Of a stretch of 38,772 bases of DNA, positions 23,195 through 31,443 are shown one piece after another. The stretch's first letter is position 1, and every line of letters begins with the position of its first letter. The translations under genes and the position numbers were made by a program. The notes below the pieces were generated by a model. That model saw only the letters and a program-made list of their open reading frames with translations. It had not been told where the DNA came from and did not search any database. Source of the stretch: Acidimicrobiaceae bacterium (GTDB taxonomy: Bacteria; Actinomycetota; Acidimicrobiia; Acidimicrobiales; RAAP-2); contig DAHUYG010000030.1 in assembly GCA_027315315.1 (NCBI GenBank), forward strand, positions 1 to 38,772, read 5' to 3'.

Positions 23195-25759
23195 TCACTC
23201 GATGGGCTGGTGCGCGACGCCGCCTGGCTCCCGGCCGGCCAGCAGCCAGCCGACGACGGCGGCGAAGACGGGCGTGCCGAGCAACAGGAGGAGCAGGTCC
23301 TTGACCGGCACATTGGCGAGCGCGGCGATCCCGCCGTTCAAGGAGTTGCTCCGCAACCAACCGATCATGCCGAGGTAGCCACCGAGCGTCCCGAGCAGGG
23401 CGCCCAGGAATCCGAGCACACCGGCGGTGGCTGCGGTCAGCATGCGCCGGGTCGCCCCGGACGCGCCGGTCGCGCTCAGCGTGCGCAGGTCGCTCGCCGT
23501 CTCGCTCCGCACCAGGCCGACCGACATCCCGAGCACGCCCAGGGCGATCAGGATCCCGAAGATCGTCGCCCAGGAGAGGATCGAGTCCGAGCTCGGCTGG
23601 TCGTTCTTCGACTCCACCGTCAGCTGGCCGGAGGACGCCGCGAGCTCGGCGTTGGTGATCTGGGAGGCCGTGAAGGGATGGGAGCCCACGACCAGCCAGT
23701 CCTGCGTGTCGGAGCTGAGGTGGAACTCGCGCATCGCGTGCTCCGTGATCACCGTGTTCGGGGCCGACGTCCCGCTCGGGAGGGCCCCGATCTCTTGGAT
23801 CACCGGGTTGGCGAGACAGCCGCTCCCGGGCGTGCAGGTGCTCTGGGAGGGTCCGCCGAACCCTGTCTTCCCGACCGAGCCGTACGTGAACTCGAGGCCC
23901 GACACCCCCGAGAGTCCCGGGCGCGACGAGAGGACGTCGGCGTCGGGGTCGATCTGCGAGGCCGAGATGCCAAAGGCGCGCAACACCTGGGGGGTCGCCA
24001 CGTAGATCGGTCCGTCCCAGTTTCGACCGCCCTGCGTGCCGACCAGGTTGGCGTCGGGCGAGCGCAGCGCGATGAGCTGCGCGCTCAGCCCCCGGGCGAT
24101 CTTGGTGGCCTCGGCGGCCAGCTGCGCCTGGGGCGGTGCGGGCCCCGGGGCCGACGTGATCCTCGTGATCCGGCCGTTCTCGTTCCGGTGCACGATCGGT
24201 TGTCCGCCGCCGTTCTGGTTCGCGTGCAGGGCGAGCTGGTTCGAGGCGAGGTTCGGCCCGGCGTAGTCGAGGACATTGCCGTAGCGCGACGACGCAGCGA
24301 GCAGCACGATCACCGCGACCAGGACGCCGATGCTGATGGCCGAGAGCGCCGACCCCGACCTCGCCCGGTAGCGCGAGAGATCCCGCAGCGCGAGCCGCAC
24401 CGCGATCGGGGTCCGGCGACCGATCCGGGCGGTCAGCGAGAGGAAGAACGGCGCGAGGAGGATCAGTCCCGGGATGAGCAGGATCAGCCCGAGGGCCAGC
24501 TCGGGGGCCCCGCCGCTCCCGTTCCCGTGGTTGGTGCCGCCCGAGTAGCCGAGTAACAAGAACGCGCCGACGAGGAACACGATGCCCGGGAGCGCTGAGC
24601 GGTGGATCTGCCTGGGAGGCGCCGGCCGCCCCGACAGCGCCTGGACGATCGGCACCTTGGTGATCGCCCGTGCCGGGCGCGAGGCCGCGAAGTAGGCGGC
24701 GAGGACCGCGAGCACCATGGCGGCGCCTACCACGATCCAGGGGAGCGCGAAGACGCCGATGACGTGGTGTGCGCTCTGTTCGAGGCTCGGGCGGTACGCG
24801 AGCCATACCGCCAGTCCGAGGACGAATCCGAGCACGGCCCCGACGAGTCCGACGACGGTGCCGTTTGCGCTGACGACCAGCCGGACGTGGCGGTCGGTCG
24901 CCCCCGTCGACTCGAGCATCCCGATCGAGCGGAGCCGACGCTGCGCGAGCACCGTGAACCCGCCGATCGAGACGAGGGCGATGAGCAGCATGCCGATGAC
25001 CAGGGCGGCAAGCGAGACGGTCTCGGGATTCAAGACGTTCGACTGCGCGACGGTCGCCGGCGTCTGGACGTCGTTGGCGATCTTGCTCGGAGTGACGCCG
25101 TGCGCGTCGAAGAGGGCGGTAACCGAGCTCGGTTGGGTCACCTGGCCCGGTACGACGAGTGCGAACTCGTCGAGGAGGCTCTGGGGGTTCTGCACGATGC
25201 CGACGACGACGCGCTCCTTGCCGCCGACCAGCCAGATGCGTCCGAGCGCAAGGTGGAACGCACTTGCGACGCCGTTGGTCACCGCAACCTGGTACGGGCC
25301 AGAGGGGAAGTGTCCCGACAAGAGCGAGAGCATCGGACCGCCGAAGGGACCGTGCGGATCTTGTGCCCGGAGCTGATAGGTGTTGATCGATCCGGGAATC
25401 GACAGTGTCTCGTTCTCGATGACCTCGACTCGACCGAAGCGGTGCTCGAGGCCCGAGATCTCCCCCACCGCCTGGGTGCCGTCGCTCGTGAAGGAAACCG
25501 AGTCCTGGGCGGTGCCGAAGCCCGAGTTCTTGGGCGGGGGCGTGTCGGTGGCGACCGTAGAGCCGATGACCGTCGCTGCGACGGCCACGACGATCAGGGC
25601 GAGGATGAGCAGCTGCTGTCGCCACTCACGCCGGAAGAGGCGCCAGGCCCATCGGACGACGGCCCGACGGGCCGGCGCTCCCCCCTCGGGGGGCCGGCTG
25701 TGACCGGTCGGGGCCACGGCTGCGGTGATCATCGGGCTCCCCTCGGAATCCATGCTCAT
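23195..25759 (-). CDS. FtsX-like (MacB-type) ABC transporter permease
   Basis: This 854-residue membrane protein has two FtsX domains. The first helix is LLILALIVVAVAATVIGST. An extracytoplasmic domain follows, then the FtsX triplet around LAALVIGMLLIALVSIGGF with RRLRSIGMLESTGATDRHV. A central helix block lies near LALGLILLIPGLILLAPFF, a second outer domain follows, and a final FtsX triplet carries LRTLSATGASGATRRML. Such permeases work with LolD-like ATPases in peptide or lipid export or in sensing. The ATG overlaps the ATPase stop (ATGA). An internal ATG at 25732 has a stronger GAGGGGAG site and could be the true start. Confidence 0.92.
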   Translation of the reverse strand: MSMDSEGSPMITAAVAPTGHSRPPEGGAPARRAVVRWAWRLFRREWRQQLLILALIVVAVAATVIGSTVATDTPPPKNSGFGTAQDSVSFTSDGTQAVGEISGLEHRFGRVEVIENETLSIPGSINTYQLRAQDPHGPFGGPMLSLLSGHFPSGPYQVAVTNGVASAFHLALGRIWLVGGKERVVVGIVQNPQSLLDEFALVVPGQVTQPSSVTALFDAHGVTPSKIANDVQTPATVAQSNVLNPETVSLAALVIGMLLIALVSIGGFTVLAQRRLRSIGMLESTGATDRHVRLVVSANGTVVGLVGAVLGFVLGLAVWLAYRPSLEQSAHHVIGVFALPWIVVGAAMVLAVLAAYFAASRPARAITKVPIVQALSGRPAPPRQIHRSALPGIVFLVGAFLLLGYSGGTNHGNGSGGAPELALGLILLIPGLILLAPFFLSLTARIGRRTPIAVRLALRDLSRYRARSGSALSAISIGVLVAVIVLLAASSRYGNVLDYAGPNLASNQLALHANQNGGGQPIVHRNENGRITRITSAPGPAPPQAQLAAEATKIARGLSAQLIALRSPDANLVGTQGGRNWDGPIYVATPQVLRAFGISASQIDPDADVLSSRPGLSGVSGLEFTYGSVGKTGFGGPSQSTCTPGSGCLANPVIQEIGALPSGTSAPNTVITEHAMREFHLSSDTQDWLVVGSHPFTASQITNAELAASSGQLTVESKNDQPSSDSILSWATIFGILIALGVLGMSVGLVRSETASDLRTLSATGASGATRRMLTAATAGVLGFLGALLGTLGGYLGMIGWLRSNSLNGGIAALANVPVKDLLLLLLGTPVFAAVVGWLLAGREPGGVAHQPIE

Positions 25760-26478
25760 CCCGGCGAGGCCAGCGGCCGGCCCGCCGACGCGCCGGCGAC
25801 TGCGTCGGGAGCGTTCGCGACTCGCCCGTCGCGGAGGAAGACGACCCGGTCAGCCCACGATGCGAGGTGCGGGTCGTGCGTGACGACGACGGCGCCGACG
25901 CCCGAGCGGCATGCATCGAAGATGATCCGCATGACCGCCTCGCCATTCCTCGAGTCGAGCGCACCGGAGGGCTCGTCGGCCAGGAGAAGGCGGCGTTCCC
26001 CGACGAGGGCCCTGGCGATGGCGACCCGCTGGCGCTCGCCGCCCGAGAGCTGGTCGGGGTAGTGCCCGGCGCGGTCGGCCAACGCGAGCCGCTCCAGCGT
26101 CGAGCACCCGATCTGGAGTGCCCTTCGGGACGGGACCCCGTCGAGCTCGAGGGGAAGCGCCACGTTCTCTGCGGCGCTGAGCCCCGGGAGGAGGTTGAAG
26201 TCCTGGAAGACGTAGCCGATCGCCCGGCGCCGCAGGCGCGCCTTGTCGTTGCGGCCCATACGCGAGAGCGCGGCACCACCGACGTACACCTCGCCGCTCG
26301 AGGGCTCCTCGAGGCTGCCGGCGATCGTGAGCAGCGTCGACTTGCCCGAGCCGCTCGGCCCCATCACGGCCACGAACTGGCCCTCGTCGACCGAGAGGTC
26401 CATCTCGTAGAGGGCCCGCACGGCGGTCTCGCCCTCGCCGTAGAACTTCGAGACTTGATGGAGCTCAAGCAGGCTCAT
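25756..26478 (-). CDS. LolD/MacB-type ABC ATPase, partner of the FtsX permease
   Basis: This is a 240-residue ATPase with GPSGSGKSTLLTIAGSLEEP, the Q-loop YVFQDFNLLPGL, signature LSGGERQRVAIARAL, Walker B LLLADEPSGALDSRNGE and switch histidine in VVVTHDPHLASW. The sequence is that of FtsX-partner ATPases (LolD, MacB, FtsE). It shares a transcript with the permease gene downstream. Its promoter, 45-80 bases upstream, carries a palindrome identical in core to the one at the padR promoter, so it is probably repressed by that PadR protein. Confidence 0.94.
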   Translation of the reverse strand: MSLLELHQVSKFYGEGETAVRALYEMDLSVDEGQFVAVMGPSGSGKSTLLTIAGSLEEPSSGEVYVGGAALSRMGRNDKARLRRRAIGYVFQDFNLLPGLSAAENVALPLELDGVPSRRALQIGCSTLERLALADRAGHYPDQLSGGERQRVAIARALVGERRLLLADEPSGALDSRNGEAVMRIIFDACRSGVGAVVVTHDPHLASWADRVVFLRDGRVANAPDAVAGASAGRPLASPG

Positions 26479-26519
26479 CCGGACCGCCCATCCTTGCCGG
26501 GTTCGGTAACTGACCTAAG

Positions 26520-26559
26520 ATCATACTGAGTATGATATTTAGATGCCGAGGGATGTCAA
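26520..26559 (-). promoter_or_regulatory. Sigma-70-type promoter with PadR-like operator
   Basis: On the minus strand TTGACA (26559-26554) and TATCAT (26537-26532) are 16 bases apart. The perfect palindrome ATCATACTGAGTATGAT (26520-26536) covers the -10 box and the expected start point. Its core CATAC-N3-GTATG recurs at the padR promoter (27912-27936). Confidence 0.7.
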
Positions 26560-26584
26560 GCCTGTCCGTCATCACGCTTGCGGG

Positions 26585-27313
26585 CTACCGGCGGGGTGCC
26601 GGGGCGTCCGCCAGGAGCGCCTCGGGCGAGGGGGGAGGCACGGTCTGGTCGACGATCCTCCCGTCCCGGATGAAGACAACCCGGTCGGCCCACGACGCGA
26701 GCTGCGCGTCGTGGGTCACGACTACGGCGGTCACCCCGCGGCGGCATGCGTTCAGGATCATCCTCATCACCGACTCACCGTTGATCGAGTCGAGCGCGCC
26801 GGAGGGCTCGTCGGCGAGGAGGAGCGACCGCTCCCCGACGATCGCCCGTGCGATCGCCGCCCGCTGGCGCTCGCCTCCGGACAGCTCGTCGGGGTAGTGG
26901 CCGCCGCGGTCGGCCATCCCGAGGTCGGCGAGCACCGCCGCCGCCATGCGCGAGGCGGATCTTCCCGAGACACCGTCGAGCTCGAGCGGCAGCGCCACGT
27001 TCTCGGTCGCCGTCAACCCTGCCAGGAGATTGAAGTCCTGGAAGAAGTAGCCGATTGTCCGCCGACGCAGACGGGCCTTGTCGCTGCGGGACATCGACGA
27101 GAGCGGGTCGCCGTCGATCACGACCTCGCCACTGGTCGGCTCCTCGAGGCTGCCGGCGATCGTGAGCAGCGTCGACTTGCCCGAGCCGCTCGGCCCCATC
27201 ACTGCGACGAGCGACCCCTTCTCCACCGCGAGGTTGACGTCGGCGAGCGCGTGCACCTCGGCGGCCCCGGTCCCATAGCTCTTCGAGACCCCGCGCAGCT
27301 CGAGGTAGCTCAT
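26585..27313 (-). CDS. Second LolD-type ABC ATPase, coupled to padR
   Basis: This is a 242-residue paralogue of the ATPase at 25756-26478, with GPSGSGKSTLLTIAGSLEEP, YFFQDFNLLAGL, LSGGERQRAAIARAI, LLLADEPSGALDSINGE and VVVTHDAQLASW. The two share long identical blocks and probably arose by duplication. It has no permease gene of its own; the single FtsX-like permease lies beyond the other ATPase. The ATG overlaps the padR stop (ATGA), so it is co-transcribed with the repressor gene. It could share the permease or serve one encoded elsewhere. Confidence 0.94.
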   Translation of the reverse strand: MSYLELRGVSKSYGTGAAEVHALADVNLAVEKGSLVAVMGPSGSGKSTLLTIAGSLEEPTSGEVVIDGDPLSSMSRSDKARLRRRTIGYFFQDFNLLAGLTATENVALPLELDGVSGRSASRMAAAVLADLGMADRGGHYPDELSGGERQRAAIARAIVGERSLLLADEPSGALDSINGESVMRMILNACRRGVTAVVVTHDAQLASWADRVVFIRDGRIVDQTVPPPSPEALLADAPAPRR

Positions 27314-27888
27314 CGCCTCGTGACCAGCCGGCGCCTGATGAGCGGTGCGGGCTTCGTGTCCGGCGGCTCCAGTGCCGCCCGCTTCAGCCGGCTGTCGGCG
27401 GCATCGAGCCACCGGACCACCGAGTCCAGGCGAAACAGCTCGGCGTCCCCCACCAGGGCGAAGGTGAGATCGAAGTCGGCCTCGTCCTCCTTCAGCCGGG
27501 TCCACTGCTGCATCAGCTCGACCAAGTAGCGACGATGCACCTGGATCACGTCGTGGACGGAGACGCCCGGAACGCGTAGTGCGGAGAGCACCTTGATCAC
27601 CAACTCGTCGCGGGGAGGTTGCGCCATGTCCGGAGGCGTGTTCAGCCACTGATCGAGCTCGACGCGCCCGGCCTCGGTGATCTTGAAGACCTTCTGGGGA
27701 CCCGGCTCGTCCTCGCTCTCGTCCGACTCGATCATGCCGTCACGCTCGAGCCGCTGGAGGGTCGTGTAGACCTGGCCGACGTTGAGGGGCCACACCTCGC
27801 CCGTGCTCTCCTCGAACTCCTCTCGGAGCTGCAAGCCGTACTTCGGACGGGCGCTCAAGAAGGCCAGCAGTGCGTGGCGCACGCTCAT
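27310..27888 (-). CDS. PadR-family transcriptional repressor
   Basis: This is a 192-residue regulator. The N-terminal winged helix (MSVRHALLAFLSARPKYGLQ, then NVGQVYTTLQRLERDGMI) is the PadR signature, followed by the wing KVFKITEAGRVELDQWL. The C-terminal half is a helical dimerisation domain (Vir_act_alpha_C-like). PadR proteins release their operator on binding small molecules and commonly control an adjacent exporter. Here an ATPase gene is coupled to it and a palindrome overlaps its own -10 box, pointing to autorepression. Confidence 0.95.
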   Translation of the reverse strand: MSVRHALLAFLSARPKYGLQLREEFEESTGEVWPLNVGQVYTTLQRLERDGMIESDESEDEPGPQKVFKITEAGRVELDQWLNTPPDMAQPPRDELVIKVLSALRVPGVSVHDVIQVHRRYLVELMQQWTRLKEDEADFDLTFALVGDAELFRLDSVVRWLDAADSRLKRAALEPPDTKPAPLIRRRLVTRR

Positions 27889-27911
27889 CGCATCGGTCCT
27901 TTGGATCGGCT

Positions 27912-27956
27912 CCGTACCATACGCAGTATGCTACGGCTCGCTCGGGCGGCGGTCAA
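27912..27956 (-). promoter_or_regulatory. padR promoter with overlapping operator
   Basis: On the minus strand TTGACC (27956-27951) and TAGCAT (27933-27928) are 17 bases apart. A 25-base palindrome, 27912-27936, covers the -10 box; its 11-base arms (CCGTACCATAC and GTATGCTACGG) differ at one position and flank GCA. The core CATAC-N3-GTATG is the same as upstream of the FtsX-partner ATPase gene. Confidence 0.72.
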
Positions 27957-27990
27957 CGACGGGGTCCCCGGGTGCCGGCGCTCCCCACCA

Positions 27991-28334
27991 TCAGCCCCCT
28001 ACCTGGAGGAGGGCGATCGTGTTGCCGTCGGGTCCGAAGTCGTTGCCTTCCAACCGGCGTCGCCTTGGCGCTCGATCGGGCCGGCCTTGATGCCACGGAC
28101 CCCGAGCGCCGCTCTTGGCTCTTCGAGGTTCGAGACGGCCAACGCCGCAATGCCGCGCCCCGCTCGCTCGGCGTCGCGCACGATGTAGAGCCATCCCCGG
28201 TCGCTCACGCGCCACATCACCTCGTGCTCGTGAGAGACGACGTCGGCCCGACGCCCGAAGAATCGCTCGTACCAGGCCAAAGCGGCCTCGAAGTCGCTCA
28301 CGGCGAGGCCCGTGAACAGCGCCTCGGCCTCCAT
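27991..28334 (-). pseudogene. VOC/glyoxalase-like gene with a frameshift near its end
   Basis: The frame from ATG 28334 reads as a small VOC protein (LFTGLAVSDFEAALAWYERF, later VMWRVSDRGWLYIVRD and GIAALAVSN). After GDAGWK it leaves the family pattern and stops at 27999. The expected ending, GNDFGPDGNTIALLQVGG, is present in another frame and stops at 27991. Restoring one base in the run read as GGAAGGC on the minus strand (about 28045-28051) would rejoin them, giving about 114 residues. It could be a true mutation or a homopolymer sequencing error. Its 3' end lies about 55 bases from the padR promoter. Confidence 0.7.
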
Positions 28335-28474
28335 TGTCGGAGTCTCGCAGGTCGTCGCGCTGCGGCTCGGGACTCGGCCGCCTTCCCCGAAGGCCGCGGT
28401 CAAGCTCCTGTCCAAGCACCGCTTCGGCGATTGAGTTCGACGCCGCAGCCCCGAGCGAGGGGCTCCTCGCCGGG

Positions 28475-28555
28475 TCACGGATCGAAGACAATCCCGGTCA
28501 GCTCGCCCTCGTCGAACACCGGCGAGCCGCCGGAGCCCGGCCGCGACCATCGCCC
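28475..28555 (-). pseudogene. Possible scrap of a trypsin-like protease C-terminus
   Basis: Within the 231-base gap 28335-28565, one minus-strand frame reads RPGSGGSPVFDEGELTGIVF followed by a stop. It recalls the catalytic-serine region of S1 peptidases (GDSGSPVFD-x-x-G-x-L-x-GI), but without the aspartate. No other part of a protease is visible, so this is a decayed relic at best, or chance. The rest of the gap shows nothing I can support. Confidence 0.2.
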
Positions 28556-28565
28556 GACCGGGCGC

Positions 28566-30839
28566 TCAGCCGTTCGGCTCGAGCCGGATGATGATCGACT
28601 TGGAGACGGGCGTGTTGCTCACCTCGGCGGTGGAGTCGAGCGGAACGAGGACGTTTGCCTCCGGGAAATACGCGGCGGCGCATCCCCGCGCCGTCGGATA
28701 GCCCACCACCCGAAAGCCCTCGGCGCGTCGCTCGCCGTCCGCCCAGACGCTCACGATGTCGACCGTCGTTCCGTCGTCGATCCCGAGCGCCACGAGATCC
28801 TCCGGATGCACGAAGACGACCTTGCGGCCCCCCGAGATACCGCGATACCGGTCGTCGAGCCCATAGACGGTCGTGTTGAACTGATCGTGGGCCCGCACGG
28901 TCTGGAGGAGCAGGTGACCCGCTGGAACCTCGACTCCGCTGAGCTCGTTCACCGTGAACCGGGCCTTGCCGGTCCTCGTTGGGAACGTCCGTGAGTCATG
29001 GGGCGGGCGCGGCAACATGAACCCTCCGGGCGTCGCGACCCGGTCCTCGTAGGCGTGGAACCCCGGTACCACGTGCTCGATGTGCTTGCGGATGACCCGG
29101 TAGTCCGAGCCCATCTCGCGCCAGGCCAGGTCGTCGCCGAAGAGAGCGTGGCCGAGCTCGGTCAAGATCCCGACCTCGCTGCGTAGCTGGTCCGACGCCG
29201 GTGCGAGGCGACCCCGCGAGGCATGCACCATGCTCATCGAATCCTCGACCGTCACGAACTGCTCGCCGGTCGCCCGCATGTCGCGCTCGGTGCGGCCGAG
29301 GCACGGCAGGAGAAGCGCTTCGGCACCGTGATAGAGGTGTGAGCGGTTCAGCTTTGTCGCGACGTGCACCGTCAGTGCACAGTTCGCCATCGCTGCCTCG
29401 GTGACCCGGGTATCGGGCGTCGCCGCGACGAAGTTGCCTCCGAGCGCGAAGAACACATCGACCTTGCCGTCGCGCATGGCGCGAATCGAATCGACGGTGT
29501 CGTAGCCGTGTTCCCGGGGTGGGTCGAACCCGAACTCGTCGCGGACCTTGTCGAGGAACGCGTCGGGCATCTGCTCCCAGATCCCCATCGTCCGGTCTCC
29601 CTGCACGTTGCTGTGGCCCCGGATGGGAGATGGTCCTGCGCCGGGTCGGCCGATGTTCCCCCTGAGGAGCAGGAAGTTGACGATCTCACGGATCGTGGCG
29701 ACCGCGTTGCGATGCTGGGTGAGACCCATGGCCCAGCACACGATGACGCTGTCCGCCCGGGTCACCTCCGTTGCGAGCCAGTCGATCTCCTCCCGCCCGA
29801 CCCCACTCAGCTCCTCGATCCGACGCCAGTCGAGCGCCCGCCACGCCGCGATGGCATCCTCCAGCCCCTCGCAGTACTTGTCGATGAAGTCACGGTCGAG
29901 CACCCGCCCTGGTGCCTTGTCCTCCCGTTCGACGAGGACGCGGTTCAGCCCTGCGAACAGGGCGAGATCGCCGTTGACCCGTATCGAGATGTGCCGATCG
30001 GCGAGCACCGTCCCAGGCCCGACCAGGCCCCGCGGCGTCTGGGGATTCCGGAAGCGGCCGAACCCCGCCTCGGGCAGCGGGTTGATCGCCACGATCCGAG
30101 CGCCACGCTTCTTTGCCACCTCGAGCGCGGTCAGCATGCGCGGATGACAGGTGCCGGGGTTCTGCCCGGCGATCACGATCAGCTCAGCGTGATCGGTGAT
30201 GTCGGCCAAGGTGACCACGCCCTTGCCGACGCCGATCGTCTCGCTCAGCGCGGCGCCGCTCGACTCGTGGCACATGTTCGAACAGTCTGGAAGGTTGTTG
30301 GTGCCGAGGCGCCTGGCGAGCAGCTGATAGACGAAGGCCGCCTCGTTGCTTGCTCTGCCGCTCGTGTAGAAGACAGCGCGATTGGGATCGTCGAGCCCCT
30401 TCAGGCGGTCGGCGACGATCTCGATCGCCTTCTCCCAGCTAATGGGCGCGTAGTGATCCGCACCCCGAGCCAGGTGCATGGGCTCGGTCAGGCGCCCGTT
30501 GTGCTCGAGCGAGTGATCGTCGTGGGTGCGCAGTTCGGCAATCGAGTGTGACGTGAAGAACTCGCGGGTGACCCGCTTGGTCGTTGCCTCCCATGCGACC
30601 GCCTTCGCCCCGTTCTCGCAGAACTCGGCCAGCTTGCGCTGCTCGGGGTCGGGATCCGGCCATGCACAGCTCGGGCAGTCGAAGCCGTCGGCCTGGTTCA
30701 GCTTCAGCAGTGCCTTGAGTGAGCGGGCCGGTCGCATTTCCTCCAGCGCATACCGCGCCGTGTCGGCCAGGGCCGGGAAGCCGACTGCCGTCCTCTTCGG
30801 CGGGCTGATCCGGATCCCCTCGGTGCGATCCTTCTTCAT
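28566..30839 (-). CDS. FdhF/YdeP-family molybdopterin oxidoreductase
   Basis: This 757-residue protein is close to the length of E. coli YdeP. It keeps family features: DCPSCAWPDPDPEQRKLAEF near the N-terminus, FYTSGRASNEAAFVYQLLARR, NMCHESSGAALSETIGVGKG, VIAGQNPGTCHPRMLTALE, GRPGAGPSPIRGHSNVQGDR and the C-terminal domain with HDQFNTTVYGLDDRYRG. It would bind a bis-molybdopterin guanine dinucleotide cofactor; the reaction of this subgroup is poorly known, and formate dehydrogenase activity should not be assumed. The ATG at 30839 follows GGGAGG. The adjacent DUF6457, MobA, FdhD and MoeA genes supply and insert the cofactor. Confidence 0.93.
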   Translation of the reverse strand: MKKDRTEGIRISPPKRTAVGFPALADTARYALEEMRPARSLKALLKLNQADGFDCPSCAWPDPDPEQRKLAEFCENGAKAVAWEATTKRVTREFFTSHSIAELRTHDDHSLEHNGRLTEPMHLARGADHYAPISWEKAIEIVADRLKGLDDPNRAVFYTSGRASNEAAFVYQLLARRLGTNNLPDCSNMCHESSGAALSETIGVGKGVVTLADITDHAELIVIAGQNPGTCHPRMLTALEVAKKRGARIVAINPLPEAGFGRFRNPQTPRGLVGPGTVLADRHISIRVNGDLALFAGLNRVLVEREDKAPGRVLDRDFIDKYCEGLEDAIAAWRALDWRRIEELSGVGREEIDWLATEVTRADSVIVCWAMGLTQHRNAVATIREIVNFLLLRGNIGRPGAGPSPIRGHSNVQGDRTMGIWEQMPDAFLDKVRDEFGFDPPREHGYDTVDSIRAMRDGKVDVFFALGGNFVAATPDTRVTEAAMANCALTVHVATKLNRSHLYHGAEALLLPCLGRTERDMRATGEQFVTVEDSMSMVHASRGRLAPASDQLRSEVGILTELGHALFGDDLAWREMGSDYRVIRKHIEHVVPGFHAYEDRVATPGGFMLPRPPHDSRTFPTRTGKARFTVNELSGVEVPAGHLLLQTVRAHDQFNTTVYGLDDRYRGISGGRKVVFVHPEDLVALGIDDGTTVDIVSVWADGERRAEGFRVVGYPTARGCAAAYFPEANVLVPLDSTAEVSNTPVSKSIIIRLEPNG

Positions 30840-31153
30840 GACCTCCCACCTCTCTCCCGTCGACGAGCGTAGGGCCGAGCGTTGGCGGGCTTGTTCTCCC
30901 CTCCAGTGATATCGCAACGGCGAGTCGAGCGTGACGGCGGAGTTCGGCTCCATGTGCCAGCCCCCGTCACCAGGTCGAAGAGCCGGGGTTGGATCGCCCG
31001 GCTTCACCGGGGTCGAGTCAAAAGGGTCGTGACTCGCCTTCTGGCTGCTCTGGCAGAAGTCCTTGCGAGCTACTTCAGCGACACGTCTCTATGGGGATAA
31101 GGGTGCGGACGAACGGATCCCGCTTCCACGCTCACCGGCGAGGGTGTTCGTTC
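30840..31153. other. Non-coding interval upstream of the YdeP-type gene
   Basis: About 310 bases without a supported gene. On the minus strand a TACGCT hexamer near 30865-30870 could be the -10 box of the oxidoreductase gene, with a leader ending in GGGAGG. I looked for a molybdenum-cofactor riboswitch and could not recognise one. Confidence 0.3.
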
Positions 31154-31169
31154 GGAAAGCACCCTTTCC
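31154..31169 (-). terminator. Hairpin just after the DUF6457 stop codon
   Basis: GGAAAG (31154-31159) and CTTTCC (31164-31169) form a six-base stem with a four-base loop, one base beyond the stop codon at 31171. There is no T-run. It may end the mobA-DUF6457 transcript before the YdeP-type gene. Confidence 0.35.
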
Positions 31170-31170
31170 T

Positions 31171-31425
31171 TCAGGTTTGCTCGGCTGCCAGAACAGCCGC
31201 CAACCGCTCGCCGATCGCGAGGGCGTCGGAGGGCCGAGTACCTGCCCGAGCGGCCAACCAGCACGAGATGGGCGCGGCGGTCCGCTCCGATGCGTGCGCG
31301 GCGACGCCCGCGAGACCGAGCAGCGCGCTCACCTCCTCATCGTCGGGAGGCACCGTGCCGAGTGCCTCGGCAAACCGTGAGATCCACTGTTCGGCGTTGG
31401 TCATGGGAACGACGGTATCGGCCAT
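31171..31425 (-). CDS. DUF6457 small protein next to MobA
   Basis: This is an 84-residue helical protein: AEQWISRFAEALGTV, then EEVSALLGLAGVAAHASERTAAPISCWLAARAG. It matches the DUF6457 pattern (WL-x-x-x-A-x-LG, then LL-x-LA-x-x-VAH-x-x-ER-x-AAP). In actinobacteria this domain is found fused to, or next to, MobA, and here it starts 18 bases after the mobA stop. Its function is unknown; a role in molybdenum cofactor maturation is inferred from context. An internal ATG at 31404 is an alternative start. Confidence 0.85.
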   Translation of the reverse strand: MADTVVPMTNAEQWISRFAEALGTVPPDDEEVSALLGLAGVAAHASERTAAPISCWLAARAGTRPSDALAIGERLAAVLAAEQT

Positions 31426-31443
31426 GGCGAATGGTGCGAGCGT

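Noticed and set aside
21492-25625. Very long open frame on the minus strand across the ABC-2 permease and FtsX genes (over 1,300 codons)
   Set aside because: Low-complexity Arg/Pro/Gly-rich product with no motif; it is the shadow of high-GC third-codon positions in real genes on both strands.
28335-28550. N-terminal extension of the broken VOC gene to upstream starts
   Set aside because: The extra residues are Arg/Ser-rich without similarity to VOC proteins; the domain begins right at ATG 28334.
30840-31153. Molybdenum-cofactor riboswitch upstream of the YdeP-type gene
   Set aside because: No pairing pattern or conserved block that I could recognise.
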